Shown: positions 42,636-50,446 of the stretch, one piece after another
Numbering within the stretch: position 1 is the stretch's first letter
Layout of the letters: each line of letters begins with the position of its first letter
Origin: JBAZHE01 sp964547855
Lineage (GTDB): Bacteria > Patescibacteriota > Patescibacteriia > Patescibacteriales > WJLG01
Assembly (NCBI GenBank): GCA_964547855.1
Contig: CAZJPG010000008.1
Location: forward strand, 1 to 51,290
Direction: 5' to 3'
DNA length: 51,290 nt
Notes under the pieces: model-generated
What the model was told of the DNA's origin: nothing
Database searches by the model: none
Seen by the model: only the letters and a program-made list of their open reading frames with translations
Translations under genes and position numbers: made by a program

Positions 42636-42693
42636 TTTTCGATAATTCGTCCTTTATAACATCGTATCAATAAAAAAAGAAGGAGGTTTTCAA

Positions 42694-43860
42694 GTGACGT
42701 TCACAGTTTCTTTGTTCAATCGCGTAAAGGATCTTTTCCCCTTTGGTAAGTATAAAGTCGAAAGGGAAAAGTTCGTCGGGCAGGCGATCTTGGTTCGCAG
42801 TCAAAAATTGGACGCGACAAATTTTCCCAGCAGTCTTTTGGCCATTGGTCGGGCAGGTGCCGGAGTCAATAATATTCCCGTGGAGGAATGTTCGAGGAAT
42901 GGCATCGTCGTCTTTAATACACCCGGGGCCAATGCCAATGCGGTCAAGGAAATGACCTTATGTGGACTTTTCTTGGCTTCGCGCGGGATCATCGAAGGTT
43001 CGATGTTCGTCCATGGTTCTCTTGTTCGCCACGATGAGAAAAACATGAAGGAAGCTGTCGAGTCGGGCAAGAAGAGTTATGCTGGAGTTGAGATCCTTGG
43101 CAAAAAGCTGGGAGTGATCGGTCTGGGAAAGATCGGCGTTCTGGTCGCCAATGACGCTTTGGCGCTGGGGATGGAAGTCGTTGGCTATGATCCGTTCATA
43201 ACGACCGAGACCGCCTTGGCCCTCAAGCCTGGCATCAGGGTCGTTAAGGACATGTCGCCGGGACTTTTGGACTGTGATTACATTTCTATTCACGTGCCAC
43301 TGACCGATAAGACGAAAAAATTCTTCAATGAATATCGTTTTAAGGAAATGAAGAAAGGCGTTCGCATTCTGAATTTTTCTCGCGGCGAGATCATCAATGA
43401 AAAGGATTTACTCGTGGCATTAAAAGATGGTACGGTGGCGAAATATATTTCCGACTTTCCCAGCCCGGCCCTGATCTCGGAAGAAAATACTATTTTCTTC
43501 CCTCATTTAGGAGCGTCCACTGCCGAGGCCGAAGAAAATTGCGCCAAGGCCGTTACTACTCAAGTCTGTGATTTTCTGGAAAAGGGTATTATCCGCAATT
43601 CGGTTAATTTTCCCAGCATCGAGATGGCGCTTGAGACTAAGCATCGGCTGGTCGTCATCAATCGTAATTTGCCGGGCATGGTGGAAAAGATCACGGCGGT
43701 GATCGCTTCGGAAAAGACTAATATCGCCGACATGATCAATCGCGCCAAGGGCGACTATGCAGTGACGGTCATCGATACCGATACTGCAATTTCCGCCGAA
43801 GTTTTTGCCAAGATACTGAAAATAGAGGGGGTTATTAAGGCAAGAAGCATCGATCTTTAA
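42694..43860 (+). CDS. serA: D-3-phosphoglycerate dehydrogenase-like, with ACT domain
   Basis: 388 aa, starting at a GTG preceded by AAGGAGG at the right spacing. Family of D-isomer-specific 2-hydroxyacid dehydrogenases: NAD-binding GLGKIG in LGVIGLGKIGVLVA, catalytic R230 (NFSRGEI) and H271 (PHLGAST), and C-terminal ACT domain (about 318-388, LVVINRNLPGMVEKITAVIA), the serine-sensing part in SerA. The catalytic Glu of the usual DVFxxEP is replaced by DFPSP (254-258); a similar DFP variant occurs, as far as I remember, in short SerA-type enzymes of anaerobes. Likely reaction: 3-phosphoglycerate to 3-phosphohydroxypyruvate, first step of serine synthesis, although no serB/serC lies nearby. Confidence 0.88.
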   Translation: MTFTVSLFNRVKDLFPFGKYKVEREKFVGQAILVRSQKLDATNFPSSLLAIGRAGAGVNNIPVEECSRNGIVVFNTPGANANAVKEMTLCGLFLASRGIIEGSMFVHGSLVRHDEKNMKEAVESGKKSYAGVEILGKKLGVIGLGKIGVLVANDALALGMEVVGYDPFITTETALALKPGIRVVKDMSPGLLDCDYISIHVPLTDKTKKFFNEYRFKEMKKGVRILNFSRGEIINEKDLLVALKDGTVAKYISDFPSPALISEENTIFFPHLGASTAEAEENCAKAVTTQVCDFLEKGIIRNSVNFPSIEMALETKHRLVVINRNLPGMVEKITAVIASEKTNIADMINRAKGDYAVTVIDTDTAISAEVFAKILKIEGVIKARSIDL

Positions 43861-43873
43861 TGTTTTTTTGTGC

Positions 43874-43909
43874 AAAGCGGAAGGCTTTTTATGGTCTTCC
43901 GCTTTTTTT
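43874..43909 (+). terminator. Intrinsic terminator of the SerA-like gene
   Basis: AAAGCGGAAG / CTTCCGCTTT, 12-nt loop, T run. Confidence 0.8.
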
Positions 43910-43924
43910 GTTGCCAGTGTAAGC

Positions 43925-43953
43925 TTGACTATTTTCTTAAAATAAGTTTAAAT
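43925..43953 (+). promoter_or_regulatory. Possible promoter of the 327-aa gene
   Basis: TTGACT (43925-43930), 17-bp spacer, TTAAAT (43948-43953). Confidence 0.45.
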
Positions 43954-44022
43954 ATATATCTTGCTCATTTTATGAAAATACCATAAAAACCATTTTAAAC
44001 ATTTAGTGATGGAGGATATTTG

Positions 44023-45006
44023 ATGTCTAAAGAAGGAGAAGAGGCAGTTATCGAGATTTCTGAAGGTGATAAGTCGTCTTCAGATAATGATCTATCTTGG
44101 GAGGCTGTCATGAAGGATGAAGAAAATAGCGATGCGCCAATGAACGAGCCGGCAAAAAGAACTTGGTTCGACGAAGCTTACGATGTTTTTAGCGGCTATG
44201 CCCAGAGTCGTTTTGGGGTGTATTTTGACACCATCAAAAAGGACTTGCGCGTAAGAGGTGTCGTTGTGAATGATCACGGCGATCTGTCAGGTCTTTTTAA
44301 GAATTTCAATGATTACCTCGACTATGAATACCGAAAAGAAGAAAGGCGTTTCATCTTTTCTTTCAGGGGACGAGAAGAGGAAGTCGTCGTCGAGGAACCA
44401 AAGAAGAAAAAACGCTGGTGGATCGTCGGAGTCGTCTTGCCGGTATTTATTTTGTCTTCGCTGGTAACGGCGTCGCTGGTGCAGTCACATGGATCGGACG
44501 AACGCATGATTGAAAGACCAAAAGAAGATGTCGCCAAACAGATCGTCGCGACGACTATGCCGCTGCCACAAAAAGTCAGCGAGCCTAAAAGCGTAGAGGA
44601 AATGATCGAGAGAGGTTTGTATTCCTCGGCTTTAAAAACGATCGGTAAAGGCGATTTTGAGGCTGGGAAGATCAAGAACCTCAAAGCCCTCATCAATCGA
44701 GGGGTTGTCGCTAAATACGACAGTCTTTCACTGGTCATCGATTCGTTAGCCAATAAAGGTGAATACGAAAAAGCCTTTGCTTTGGAAAACGATTTCGATA
44801 AAGACGTCTTCCAGCTCAAAGGCAATGGCACGTCCAAGAGTTTAAGGTCGCAATTGTTGACGCTCTGGGTCTATTCGTATAAAGGCGAAAAAGACAAAGA
44901 AGGTGCCATGCGATCCGTGACTGAAAAAGTAAGAGAGATAACCGGCAAAGATCTTTATCGCGTGATCGAGAAGGATAAAAAATTCTATCTCGAATATGGT
45001 TCGTAA
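44023..45006 (+). CDS. Single-pass membrane protein, unknown function
   Basis: 327 aa from the ATG at 44023, 8 bases after GGAGG; the codon before it, a TTG, could also be read as start. The N-terminal half (about 125 residues) is acidic and cytoplasmic, with FDEAYDVFSGYAQSRFGVYFDTIKKDLRVRG. KKKKRWW precedes one transmembrane helix (IVGVVLPVFILSSLVTASLV, about 132-152), so the C-terminal 175 residues should be outside. That part looks like helical repeats (SVEEMIERGLYSSALKTIGKG...NKGEYEKAFALENDFD), TPR-like in style. No family recognised. Own terminator. Confidence 0.72.
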   Translation: MSKEGEEAVIEISEGDKSSSDNDLSWEAVMKDEENSDAPMNEPAKRTWFDEAYDVFSGYAQSRFGVYFDTIKKDLRVRGVVVNDHGDLSGLFKNFNDYLDYEYRKEERRFIFSFRGREEEVVVEEPKKKKRWWIVGVVLPVFILSSLVTASLVQSHGSDERMIERPKEDVAKQIVATTMPLPQKVSEPKSVEEMIERGLYSSALKTIGKGDFEAGKIKNLKALINRGVVAKYDSLSLVIDSLANKGEYEKAFALENDFDKDVFQLKGNGTSKSLRSQLLTLWVYSYKGEKDKEGAMRSVTEKVREITGKDLYRVIEKDKKFYLEYGS

Positions 45007-45028
45007 GAAGGTATTGAAAAAAGAAGCG

Positions 45029-45065
45029 AGAGGGGTGTCCGACAAGGATACGCCCTCTTTTTTTA
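45029..45065 (+). terminator. Intrinsic terminator
   Basis: AGAGGG...GTCC / GGATACGCCCTCT stem with a 5-nt loop and seven T. Confidence 0.75.
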
Positions 45066-45134
45066 TGATCGAGTCTTCGCCTGGTGCGAGTAGATCGTCG
45101 CAATAAAAAGGTCTGGCCTGATTTTTTTTCAGGG

Positions 45135-45163
45135 TTGACCAAAAGTTTTAAAAATGCGACAAT
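45135..45163 (+). promoter_or_regulatory. Promoter of the MazG-like gene
   Basis: TTGACC (45135-45140), 17-bp spacer, GACAAT (45158-45163). Confidence 0.5.
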
Positions 45164-45194
45164 CTCATATTAAAAAGAAGATTAGCAAGACTAT

Positions 45195-45563
45195 ATGGAC
45201 CAGAACATGAGTATCCAAAAAATGAAAGACTTGGCCGCCAAGTTCCGTGACGATCGGGATTGGAGGCAGTTTCATAACCCCAAGGATCTGGCCGAGGCCA
45301 TAATCATCGAGGCTGGCGAGCTTTTAGAATTGTTTCTCTGGCAAGACAAAGGGCAGATAGACAAAAAAATAAAAGAGAATCCGGAATTTTTGGAAAAGAT
45401 AAAAGACGAGTTGGCCGATGTCTTTGTGACTAGTTTTAATTTCGCCAATTCGATAGAGGGCTTAGATGTTTCGGAAGCGATCATAAAAAAGATGGAGAAG
45501 AATAATAAAAAATATCCGATAGAGAAAGCTAAAGGCGTTTCTTCTAAATATACGGAATTATAA
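45195..45563 (+). CDS. MazG-like nucleotide pyrophosphohydrolase
   Basis: 122 aa, all-alpha NTP pyrophosphatase of the MazG/dCTPase superfamily. Motifs: FHNPKDLAEAIIIEAGELLELFLWQDK gives the ExxE pair, and IKDELADVFVTSFNFAN gives ExxD, together the Mg2+ site. C-terminal KKYPIEKAKG is typical for the RS21-C6/dCTPase-type group. It would cleave noncanonical or excess dNTPs to NMP and pyrophosphate, cleaning the nucleotide pool. The ATG at 45195 has no good Shine-Dalgarno; the ATG at 45207 (MSIQKM) is an alternative. The next gene follows after 21 bases. Confidence 0.88.
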   Translation: MDQNMSIQKMKDLAAKFRDDRDWRQFHNPKDLAEAIIIEAGELLELFLWQDKGQIDKKIKENPEFLEKIKDELADVFVTSFNFANSIEGLDVSEAIIKKMEKNNKKYPIEKAKGVSSKYTEL

Positions 45564-45584
45564 AACTTTAACAGGAGGGGTTTT

Positions 45585-45971
45585 GTGAGATCTTTATTGA
45601 TCCTTGTCGTTCTTTTTATTCCGTTCAGCGATTTTGCCGACAGCAAAGAATCAAGAGAGGTCTTTGTGCTTGGTGAGAAGAGTTTTTTTGTCGCCTTCAC
45701 CCCGGGGAAGGACAAGTTCGATGAATATCAAGGAATAATATATCTTGATAGGTCATACGAATCGGAAAGTATTATAGCCACGATTTGCTATAAAAATTTC
45801 ACCTATCAGTTTTTAAGTTCCGCCACCACCGATAGCACTGTCAAAAAAACAAGCATATCGATAAATATGGCCAAGCTGTGTCGGATATTCTATGGCGATA
45901 GCGTCAAGGTCAACGAAAAAATGATATTCGATATCGCGGATAATTCCAATATCCTAATACAGAAATTGTGA
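45585..45971 (+). CDS. Small exported protein, unknown function
   Basis: 128 aa from a GTG 4 bases after AGGAGGGG TTTT. Signal peptide (MRSLLILVVLFIPFSDFADS), then a mature domain of about 108 residues with many beta-like stretches (EVFVLGEKSFFVAF; GIIYLDRSY; IIATICYKNFTYQFL) and two Cys (C68 and about C98), which could form a disulfide. No family recognised. Probably co-transcribed with the MazG-like gene. Confidence 0.7.
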   Translation: MRSLLILVVLFIPFSDFADSKESREVFVLGEKSFFVAFTPGKDKFDEYQGIIYLDRSYESESIIATICYKNFTYQFLSSATTDSTVKKTSISINMAKLCRIFYGDSVKVNEKMIFDIADNSNILIQKL

Positions 45972-45980
45972 TCGGTTTTA

Positions 45981-46020
45981 AATGCGGAGAAGGCCAAAGG
46001 CGCCTGACTCCGCTTTTTTA
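45981..46020 (+). terminator. Intrinsic terminator
   Basis: GCGGAG / CTCCGC, with an inner AGGC/GCCT stem, then TTTTTT. Confidence 0.7.
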
Positions 46021-46032
46021 TACCATTGATAG

Positions 46033-46061
46033 TTGAGTGTTTTTAGTAAAACAGCTAAGAA
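46033..46061 (+). promoter_or_regulatory. Possible promoter of the HPr-like gene
   Basis: TTGAGT (46033-46038), 17-bp spacer, TAAGAA (46056-46061); it implies a leader of about 140 bases before the start, in which I see no clear structure. Confidence 0.35.
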
Positions 46062-46209
46062 TACAGCAAAAATTGCCTATGGCGGCTTGTTTTTTAATCT
46101 CTAAGGTGCTAGAGTCTACTTATCGTAATTTTTATTAGGCTGTCATTGCCTTTAGTTCTTTCTTAAAACAGAAATTTACCTTATTCCACCAACTACCAAG
46201 GAGTTCGAG

Positions 46210-46587
46210 GTGAAGGCGATAAGAACGTCTAGATTCCTTTATGAAAAGCGCTGCAAAGTGACAGAGCCGCTTGGGCTTTGCGCACGGCCGTGTTCGTCCA
46301 TTGTCCATATGTCCGTGGAGCTGCTGGGAGGATTCAAAATGGGCAAGATCTTTATCCGCAAAGAAAATGAAAAAAGCGGGGCCGACTCGGTGAGCATAAT
46401 GAACGTTATGATGCTCGGAGCCTATTGTGAAGAGGAGTTAGTCGTCTATACCAAGGATCCGAAGTTGGCGAACGAAGTCGATTGCCTGGCCGCGTTCATC
46501 GGTATCGTTAGGATCGGAGATTTTCCCAGCAACAAAGATTTGGCGAGTTTTATTAAGGAGATGTATGCCAAATACGCAAAAGGCTGA
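46210..46587 (+). CDS. HPr-like protein with Cys in place of the active-site His
   Basis: 125 aa from a GTG 6 bases after AAGGAG. The order of elements is that of the PTS phosphocarrier HPr: GLCARPCSSIVHMSVEL (HPr: GLHARPAA...), a strand IFIRKEN, ADSVSIMNVMMLGA (HPr: ADAKSIMGLLTLGA) with S62 at the position of the regulatory Ser46, then EEELVVYT. The phospho-accepting His15 is replaced by C24. HPr is about 88 aa; here an N-terminal extension of 15 and a C-terminal helix of 25 residues are added. PTS transfer by the usual chemistry is therefore unlikely. No EI or EII gene in the window. Own terminator. Confidence 0.75.
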   Translation: MKAIRTSRFLYEKRCKVTEPLGLCARPCSSIVHMSVELLGGFKMGKIFIRKENEKSGADSVSIMNVMMLGAYCEEELVVYTKDPKLANEVDCLAAFIGIVRIGDFPSNKDLASFIKEMYAKYAKG

Positions 46588-46619
46588 GCGCTTCAAGGTC
46601 ATAGGAGAGAGGATTTTTA

Positions 46620-46660
46620 ATAACCCCGCCGGCACAAAATGCTTTGGCGGGTTTTTATTT
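46620..46660 (+). terminator. Intrinsic terminator of the HPr-like gene
   Basis: AACCCCGCC / GGCGGGTT stem, TTTTTATTT tail. Confidence 0.75.
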
Positions 46661-46690
46661 CGTGCGGTTATTTGGTAATTTTTGAAAAAA

Positions 46691-46699
46691 TGGTATGAT
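46691..46699 (+). promoter_or_regulatory. Extended -10 promoter of the lipoprotein gene
   Basis: TGGTATGAT: TG extension followed by TATGAT, 29 bases before the ATG at 46728; no good -35. Confidence 0.4.
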
Positions 46700-46727
46700 T
46701 TATTTTCAATTTAGAAAATATAAAATT

Positions 46728-47441
46728 ATGAAAAAAATATCATTTTTCTTGTTTCTCGCCGTGACACTTTCTTTTTTAATGTCGGGCTGCGGACTTGAAA
46801 CAGAGACAGTGGGACAAGGTACTATTTCCAGGGATAATTCATTGGCGACATCCAGCTTGAAGACATTTAATGACGAACAATTAGGAATCGCCGTGTCTTA
46901 TCGCGCCGGAAAGATTCCCTTGGTTAAGGAGGAGAATGGATTGACCGAAGATGGCTCACTGGCCGGAAAGAAGCACGGAATATATTTTTCCGATAGCGAT
47001 GGCGGTCAAGAAAATCTTTTTGTCGCGGCCTTCACTTCGGACTATAAATTTCCACCTACCGCCGGCTGTTGTTTTAGTTATAGCGGTAAGCCGATAGATG
47101 TCAGCGTTAGTGTGGAAGAAGTAAACAAGACTTTAAGATTCCCACATTTAAATAATATAAAAAATATTAAGATCGGCGGGCGAGACGCCATTCGTTTCAC
47201 GGGCATAGGTGAAGATGAAAATGGCGCGTGGCTGGCCGAATATGCCCTGATGCCATTCGATAAGAACGGTTTTTCCAATCTAATGTTCTTCGGTCCGATA
47301 GCTTATTATGTTAGCTATGAGGAAGATGGCCATGCCGATAAGATCAAAGAAATGAAAGAAGGCAATTTCGAAATAGATAATGACACAGAAAGCAAGATCA
47401 AAGATTTTGACGAGACATTGGCAGGAGTATCTTTAGACTAA
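46728..47441 (+). CDS. Lipoprotein, unknown function
   Basis: 237 aa from the ATG at 46728, chosen because a signal peptide starts there (MKKISFFLFLAVTLSFLMSGCG); the frame extends 11 codons upstream through the -10 box. Lipobox LMSG-C with the lipidated Cys20, so the protein is probably anchored in the membrane, facing outside. The mature part has SYRAGKIPLV, HGIYFSDSDGG and a C-terminal acidic helix; a CC pair (AGCCFSY) lies in the middle. No domain recognised. The radC gene follows after 23 bases. Confidence 0.78.
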   Translation: MKKISFFLFLAVTLSFLMSGCGLETETVGQGTISRDNSLATSSLKTFNDEQLGIAVSYRAGKIPLVKEENGLTEDGSLAGKKHGIYFSDSDGGQENLFVAAFTSDYKFPPTAGCCFSYSGKPIDVSVSVEEVNKTLRFPHLNNIKNIKIGGRDAIRFTGIGEDENGAWLAEYALMPFDKNGFSNLMFFGPIAYYVSYEEDGHADKIKEMKEGNFEIDNDTESKIKDFDETLAGVSLD

Positions 47442-47464
47442 ATAAATCATATAAAAGGAGGGGT

Positions 47465-48136
47465 ATGACGAAAATTTTGGACTTGCCGGCCCATTTGCGG
47501 CCGCGCGAAAAATTATTAGCGCTTGGCGTTGATAATTTAAAAGACAAAGAACTCTTGGCGATACTTTTGCGTACCGGACGCAAAGGTAAAAGCGCCGTGG
47601 AGATCGCCGACGAGATATTGAAGAAGCACGAATTGAAGAAGATCTTGCAGGCCGGCGTCGACGATCTGAAGAAAATAAAAGGATTGGGAGGGGACAAGAT
47701 AGCGACCATTTTGGCCGCTTTTGAATTAGCCAAAAGAGCCTTGGAAGTGAACGACAACAACCTGCCGACCATAAATTCCGCGCGCGAGGCCGTCAACCAT
47801 CTGCAAGAATTGCGTACGGCCAAAAAAGAACATTTCGTGGCACTATATCTCAATGCTCGCAACCAACTAATTCATAAAGAAACGATCTCTGTCGGCACCT
47901 TGAACGCCAGCCTCGTGCACCCACGAGAAGTCTTCAAGCCGGCCATCGATCATTTGGCGGCAGGGATCATCGTGGCGCACAATCATCCGAGCGGAAGTTT
48001 GGAAATTAGCGAAGATGATATTAGTATCTCAAAGAAAATAAAGGATAGCGGTAGTCTTCTTGGGATAGACCTTTTTGACAGCTTGGTTATTACGGAGAGG
48101 GGGTGTAGCAGTCTAAAGAAAGAAGGATTTATTTAA
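47465..48136 (+). CDS. radC: RadC-family JAB-domain protein
   Basis: 223 aa, usual length. N-terminal helix-hairpin-helix part (RPREKLLALGVDNLKDKELLAILLRTG; LKKIKGLGGDKIATILAAFELAKRAL) and C-terminal JAB/MPN metalloprotease-like domain with E in KEHFVALYLNARNQLI and the metal motif HNHPSGSLEISEDD. AAAGGAGGGGT precedes the ATG. The family was named for DNA repair, but the role is unproven; it is often found with mobile or defence genes, and here it stands before a restriction-modification cluster. Confidence 0.94.
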   Translation: MTKILDLPAHLRPREKLLALGVDNLKDKELLAILLRTGRKGKSAVEIADEILKKHELKKILQAGVDDLKKIKGLGGDKIATILAAFELAKRALEVNDNNLPTINSAREAVNHLQELRTAKKEHFVALYLNARNQLIHKETISVGTLNASLVHPREVFKPAIDHLAAGIIVAHNHPSGSLEISEDDISISKKIKDSGSLLGIDLFDSLVITERGCSSLKKEGFI

Positions 48137-48202
48137 AATTGGCTTATTTTATATTAAATTACTACCAATCACCACCAGAACACTATTCTTGTAGGGGGGA
48201 TA

Positions 48203-48231
48203 TTGACATGCTCCGCCTTTTTTGATAGTAT
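48203..48231 (+). promoter_or_regulatory. Promoter of the hsdS-hsdM unit
   Basis: TTGACA (48203-48208), 17-bp spacer, TAGTAT (48226-48231), 38 bases before hsdS. Confidence 0.65.
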
Positions 48232-48268
48232 TAGTTATATAAAAACATTATTATACTAGGGGGCAAAA

Positions 48269-48850
48269 ATGATCATAGAAAAAATTAAAAATTTAGTCGA
48301 AGTTATAAGCGGGTTTTCTTTCAGGCGAGCGATATCAGTTAAGTCCGAAGGCAATTCTTATGTGGTCCAGGCCAGGGATATAAAAGGAGATGTATATTTA
48401 AGTCTGGATAGTCTTTCAAAAATTTCATTAGACGGCATAAATACCAAGGCAGTTATAAAAGAAGGTGACGTCTTAATGGCTGAGAGGGGTAATTTCAGCG
48501 CCGGTGTGGCAGAAAAGGATTTGGCCGGGTCAGTAGCTTCTTCATCAGTTTTTATTCTGCGGCCGATAACTGAAAAAATCACCTCAGAATATCTAGCCGT
48601 TTATTTTAACTCGATCCATGGCAGAACAAATGTCACCAAGGCGGCCAAGGGGGCTTTGATAAAAAATATTTCGAGAAAAGAATTTTTAGAATTAGATGTT
48701 CCGATACCAACCATGGAAAAACAAGAATTAATAGTTGATGCTTATAAAAATAAATTAAAGCAAGAAGAGCTCTTGGAGACAAAAAAAGAGCTTGTCGGCC
48801 AGGTAATAGAGAGTGCTATTAAACAAATATTAACCGGTAAAATTATTTAA
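48269..48850 (+). CDS. hsdS: Type I restriction-modification specificity subunit, half-size
   Basis: 193 aa, about half of a usual HsdS (400 aa). One target-recognition domain: GFSFRRAISVKSEGNSYVVQARDIKGD at the start, VLMAERGNFSAGVAEKDLAGSVASSSVFILRP in the middle, then GALIKNISRKEFLELDVPIPTMEKQELIVDAY and a C-terminal coiled-coil helix (KLKQEELLETKKELVGQVIESAIKQIL). Half-size HsdS proteins can dimerise and then recognise a symmetric bipartite site. The order hsdS before hsdM is the reverse of the commonest one. AGGGGG precedes the ATG at 9-base spacing. Confidence 0.85.
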   Translation: MIIEKIKNLVEVISGFSFRRAISVKSEGNSYVVQARDIKGDVYLSLDSLSKISLDGINTKAVIKEGDVLMAERGNFSAGVAEKDLAGSVASSSVFILRPITEKITSEYLAVYFNSIHGRTNVTKAAKGALIKNISRKEFLELDVPIPTMEKQELIVDAYKNKLKQEELLETKKELVGQVIESAIKQILTGKII

Positions 48851-48854
48851 AAAT

Positions 48855-50372
48855 ATGACTGATAAAAAAATAACTCAAGAGGAGCTTAATAAAACACTTT
48901 GGGCGGCGGCTGATTCAGCTCGCGGAGTAATTGATGGCGGAACATTCAAAAATTATGTTTTGGCCATGCTTTTCTATAAATACTTGAGCGATGTTTCCGA
49001 CGCCAAGCTGGAAGAATATAAAAAGAGGTTTAATGGTGATAAGCAGAGAGTGGAAGACAAGATGAAAATGCATCGTTTCTATATTCCGGAAGACGCGTCT
49101 TTTAGTAATCTCTACACCAAAATCAGCGAGGATAATATTGGCGAGATATTAAATATCGCCTTTCATAAAATTGAAGACAACAACAAGGAGAAGCTGGAAG
49201 GAGTTTTAACCCGCTGGGATTTTAACAGTGAGCACATCCTTGGCAAAATGGAACAGCGCAATAAAATGATCCGCAACCTGTTTCATGATTTTCAAAAGAT
49301 AAATCTCTCTAATATTGATGATGACATAATAGGTAATTCCTATATGTACATGATCGAGCGCTTTGGTTCGGATGCCGGCAAAAAAGCGGGAGAATTTTTC
49401 ACGGTTAGGTGTGTGGCTTCTCTTCTTGCTAAATTAGCTCAGCCAAAAGCGGGCGACAGAATCGCCGACCCTGCTTGTGGCAGTGGCGGACTTTTACTTT
49501 TGGCTGGCGAGGAAATAGAAAAGCAAAGTTCCAACGACTATGCTTTATATGGCCAAGAATCAGTCGGTGATACCTATCAATTGGCTAGAATGAATATGTT
49601 TCTTCACGGCAAGGATTCGGCTCGCATTGAGTGGGGTGATACTTTGAACAACCCGGCGCTATTGGAAAATGACGAACTCATGAAATTTGATTTAGTAGTT
49701 GCCAATCCTCCTTTTTCTCTTAAGAAATGGGGTGCGGAAAACGCTGAAAAAGATAAATACAATCGTTTCTGGCGCGGAATACCGCCTAAAGATAAAGGTG
49801 ACTACGCTTTTGTTTCGCACATGATTGAGACTGCCAAACCCAAGACCGGCCGTGTAGCCGTGATTGTTCCTCATGGCGTTTTATTTCGCGGCGGAGTGGA
49901 GGGAAAAATTCGCCAGGCGTTGCTGGAAGAAAATATTATTGATGCCGTTATTGGTTTGCCAGCCGGACTTTTTCAAACCACTGGTATTCCGGTTGCCATT
50001 TTAATTATCGATCGTTCCCGCGAGCAAGGCGGTGCCAATGAAAAGAAAAAAGACGTTCTTTTTATAGAAGCTTCTAAAGAATTTGTTCCTGGTAAGGCGC
50101 AGAATAGTTTAAGCGAGGATAATATCAATAAAATTTACGATACTTATGCCAAGCGCCAGGAGATAGAAAAGTTTTCAAGAAAAGTTGATCCAAAAGAAAT
50201 CAAAGAAAACGATTACAACCTGAATATCACCCGCTATGTCGATACTTTTGAAGAAGAAGCCGAGATTGATATCCAGGCCAACTTGGAAGAGCTGGAAAAG
50301 ATAAATCCGGAATTGGAAAAACTGGAAAAAGAAATGGACGGGTATTTAAAAAAGTTAGGTATTAAAAAATAA
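48855..50372 (+). CDS. hsdM: Type I restriction-modification DNA methyltransferase subunit
   Basis: 505 aa. N-terminal HsdM_N helical domain (LNKTLWAAADSARGVIDGGTFKNYVLAMLFYKYLSD, about 8-140), then N6-adenine methylase core: AdoMet motif I ADPACGSGGLLL, catalytic motif IV VANPPFSLKKW (NPPF), and GVLFRGGVEGKIRQALLEENIIDAVIGLPAGLFQTTGIPVAILII. An Asp/Glu/Lys-rich C-terminal helix (EELEKINPELEKLEKEMD) fits contact with HsdS. Follows hsdS after 4 bases without its own Shine-Dalgarno, which suggests coupling. It methylates adenine in the target; hsdR is not in the window. Confidence 0.95.
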   Translation: MTDKKITQEELNKTLWAAADSARGVIDGGTFKNYVLAMLFYKYLSDVSDAKLEEYKKRFNGDKQRVEDKMKMHRFYIPEDASFSNLYTKISEDNIGEILNIAFHKIEDNNKEKLEGVLTRWDFNSEHILGKMEQRNKMIRNLFHDFQKINLSNIDDDIIGNSYMYMIERFGSDAGKKAGEFFTVRCVASLLAKLAQPKAGDRIADPACGSGGLLLLAGEEIEKQSSNDYALYGQESVGDTYQLARMNMFLHGKDSARIEWGDTLNNPALLENDELMKFDLVVANPPFSLKKWGAENAEKDKYNRFWRGIPPKDKGDYAFVSHMIETAKPKTGRVAVIVPHGVLFRGGVEGKIRQALLEENIIDAVIGLPAGLFQTTGIPVAILIIDRSREQGGANEKKKDVLFIEASKEFVPGKAQNSLSEDNINKIYDTYAKRQEIEKFSRKVDPKEIKENDYNLNITRYVDTFEEEAEIDIQANLEELEKINPELEKLEKEMDGYLKKLGIKK

Positions 50373-50394
50373 TATTTTATTTCTGCGGTCCTTG

Positions 50395-50440
50395 CGACAA
50401 TCCCCTCTATCAAGAGGGGTGGCCGAAGACCGGGGTGTGT
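50395..50440. repeat. G+C-rich extragenic hairpin element before the RhuM gene
   Basis: CCCCTCTATCAAGAGGGG hairpin followed by GGCCGAAGACCGGGGTGTGT, with CCG/CGG able to pair. Similar in composition and layout to the element at 28296-28340 before cas4 (CACCCC, then CCCCTC-loop-GAGGGG). Confidence 0.5.
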
Positions 50441-50446
50441 AAAATT

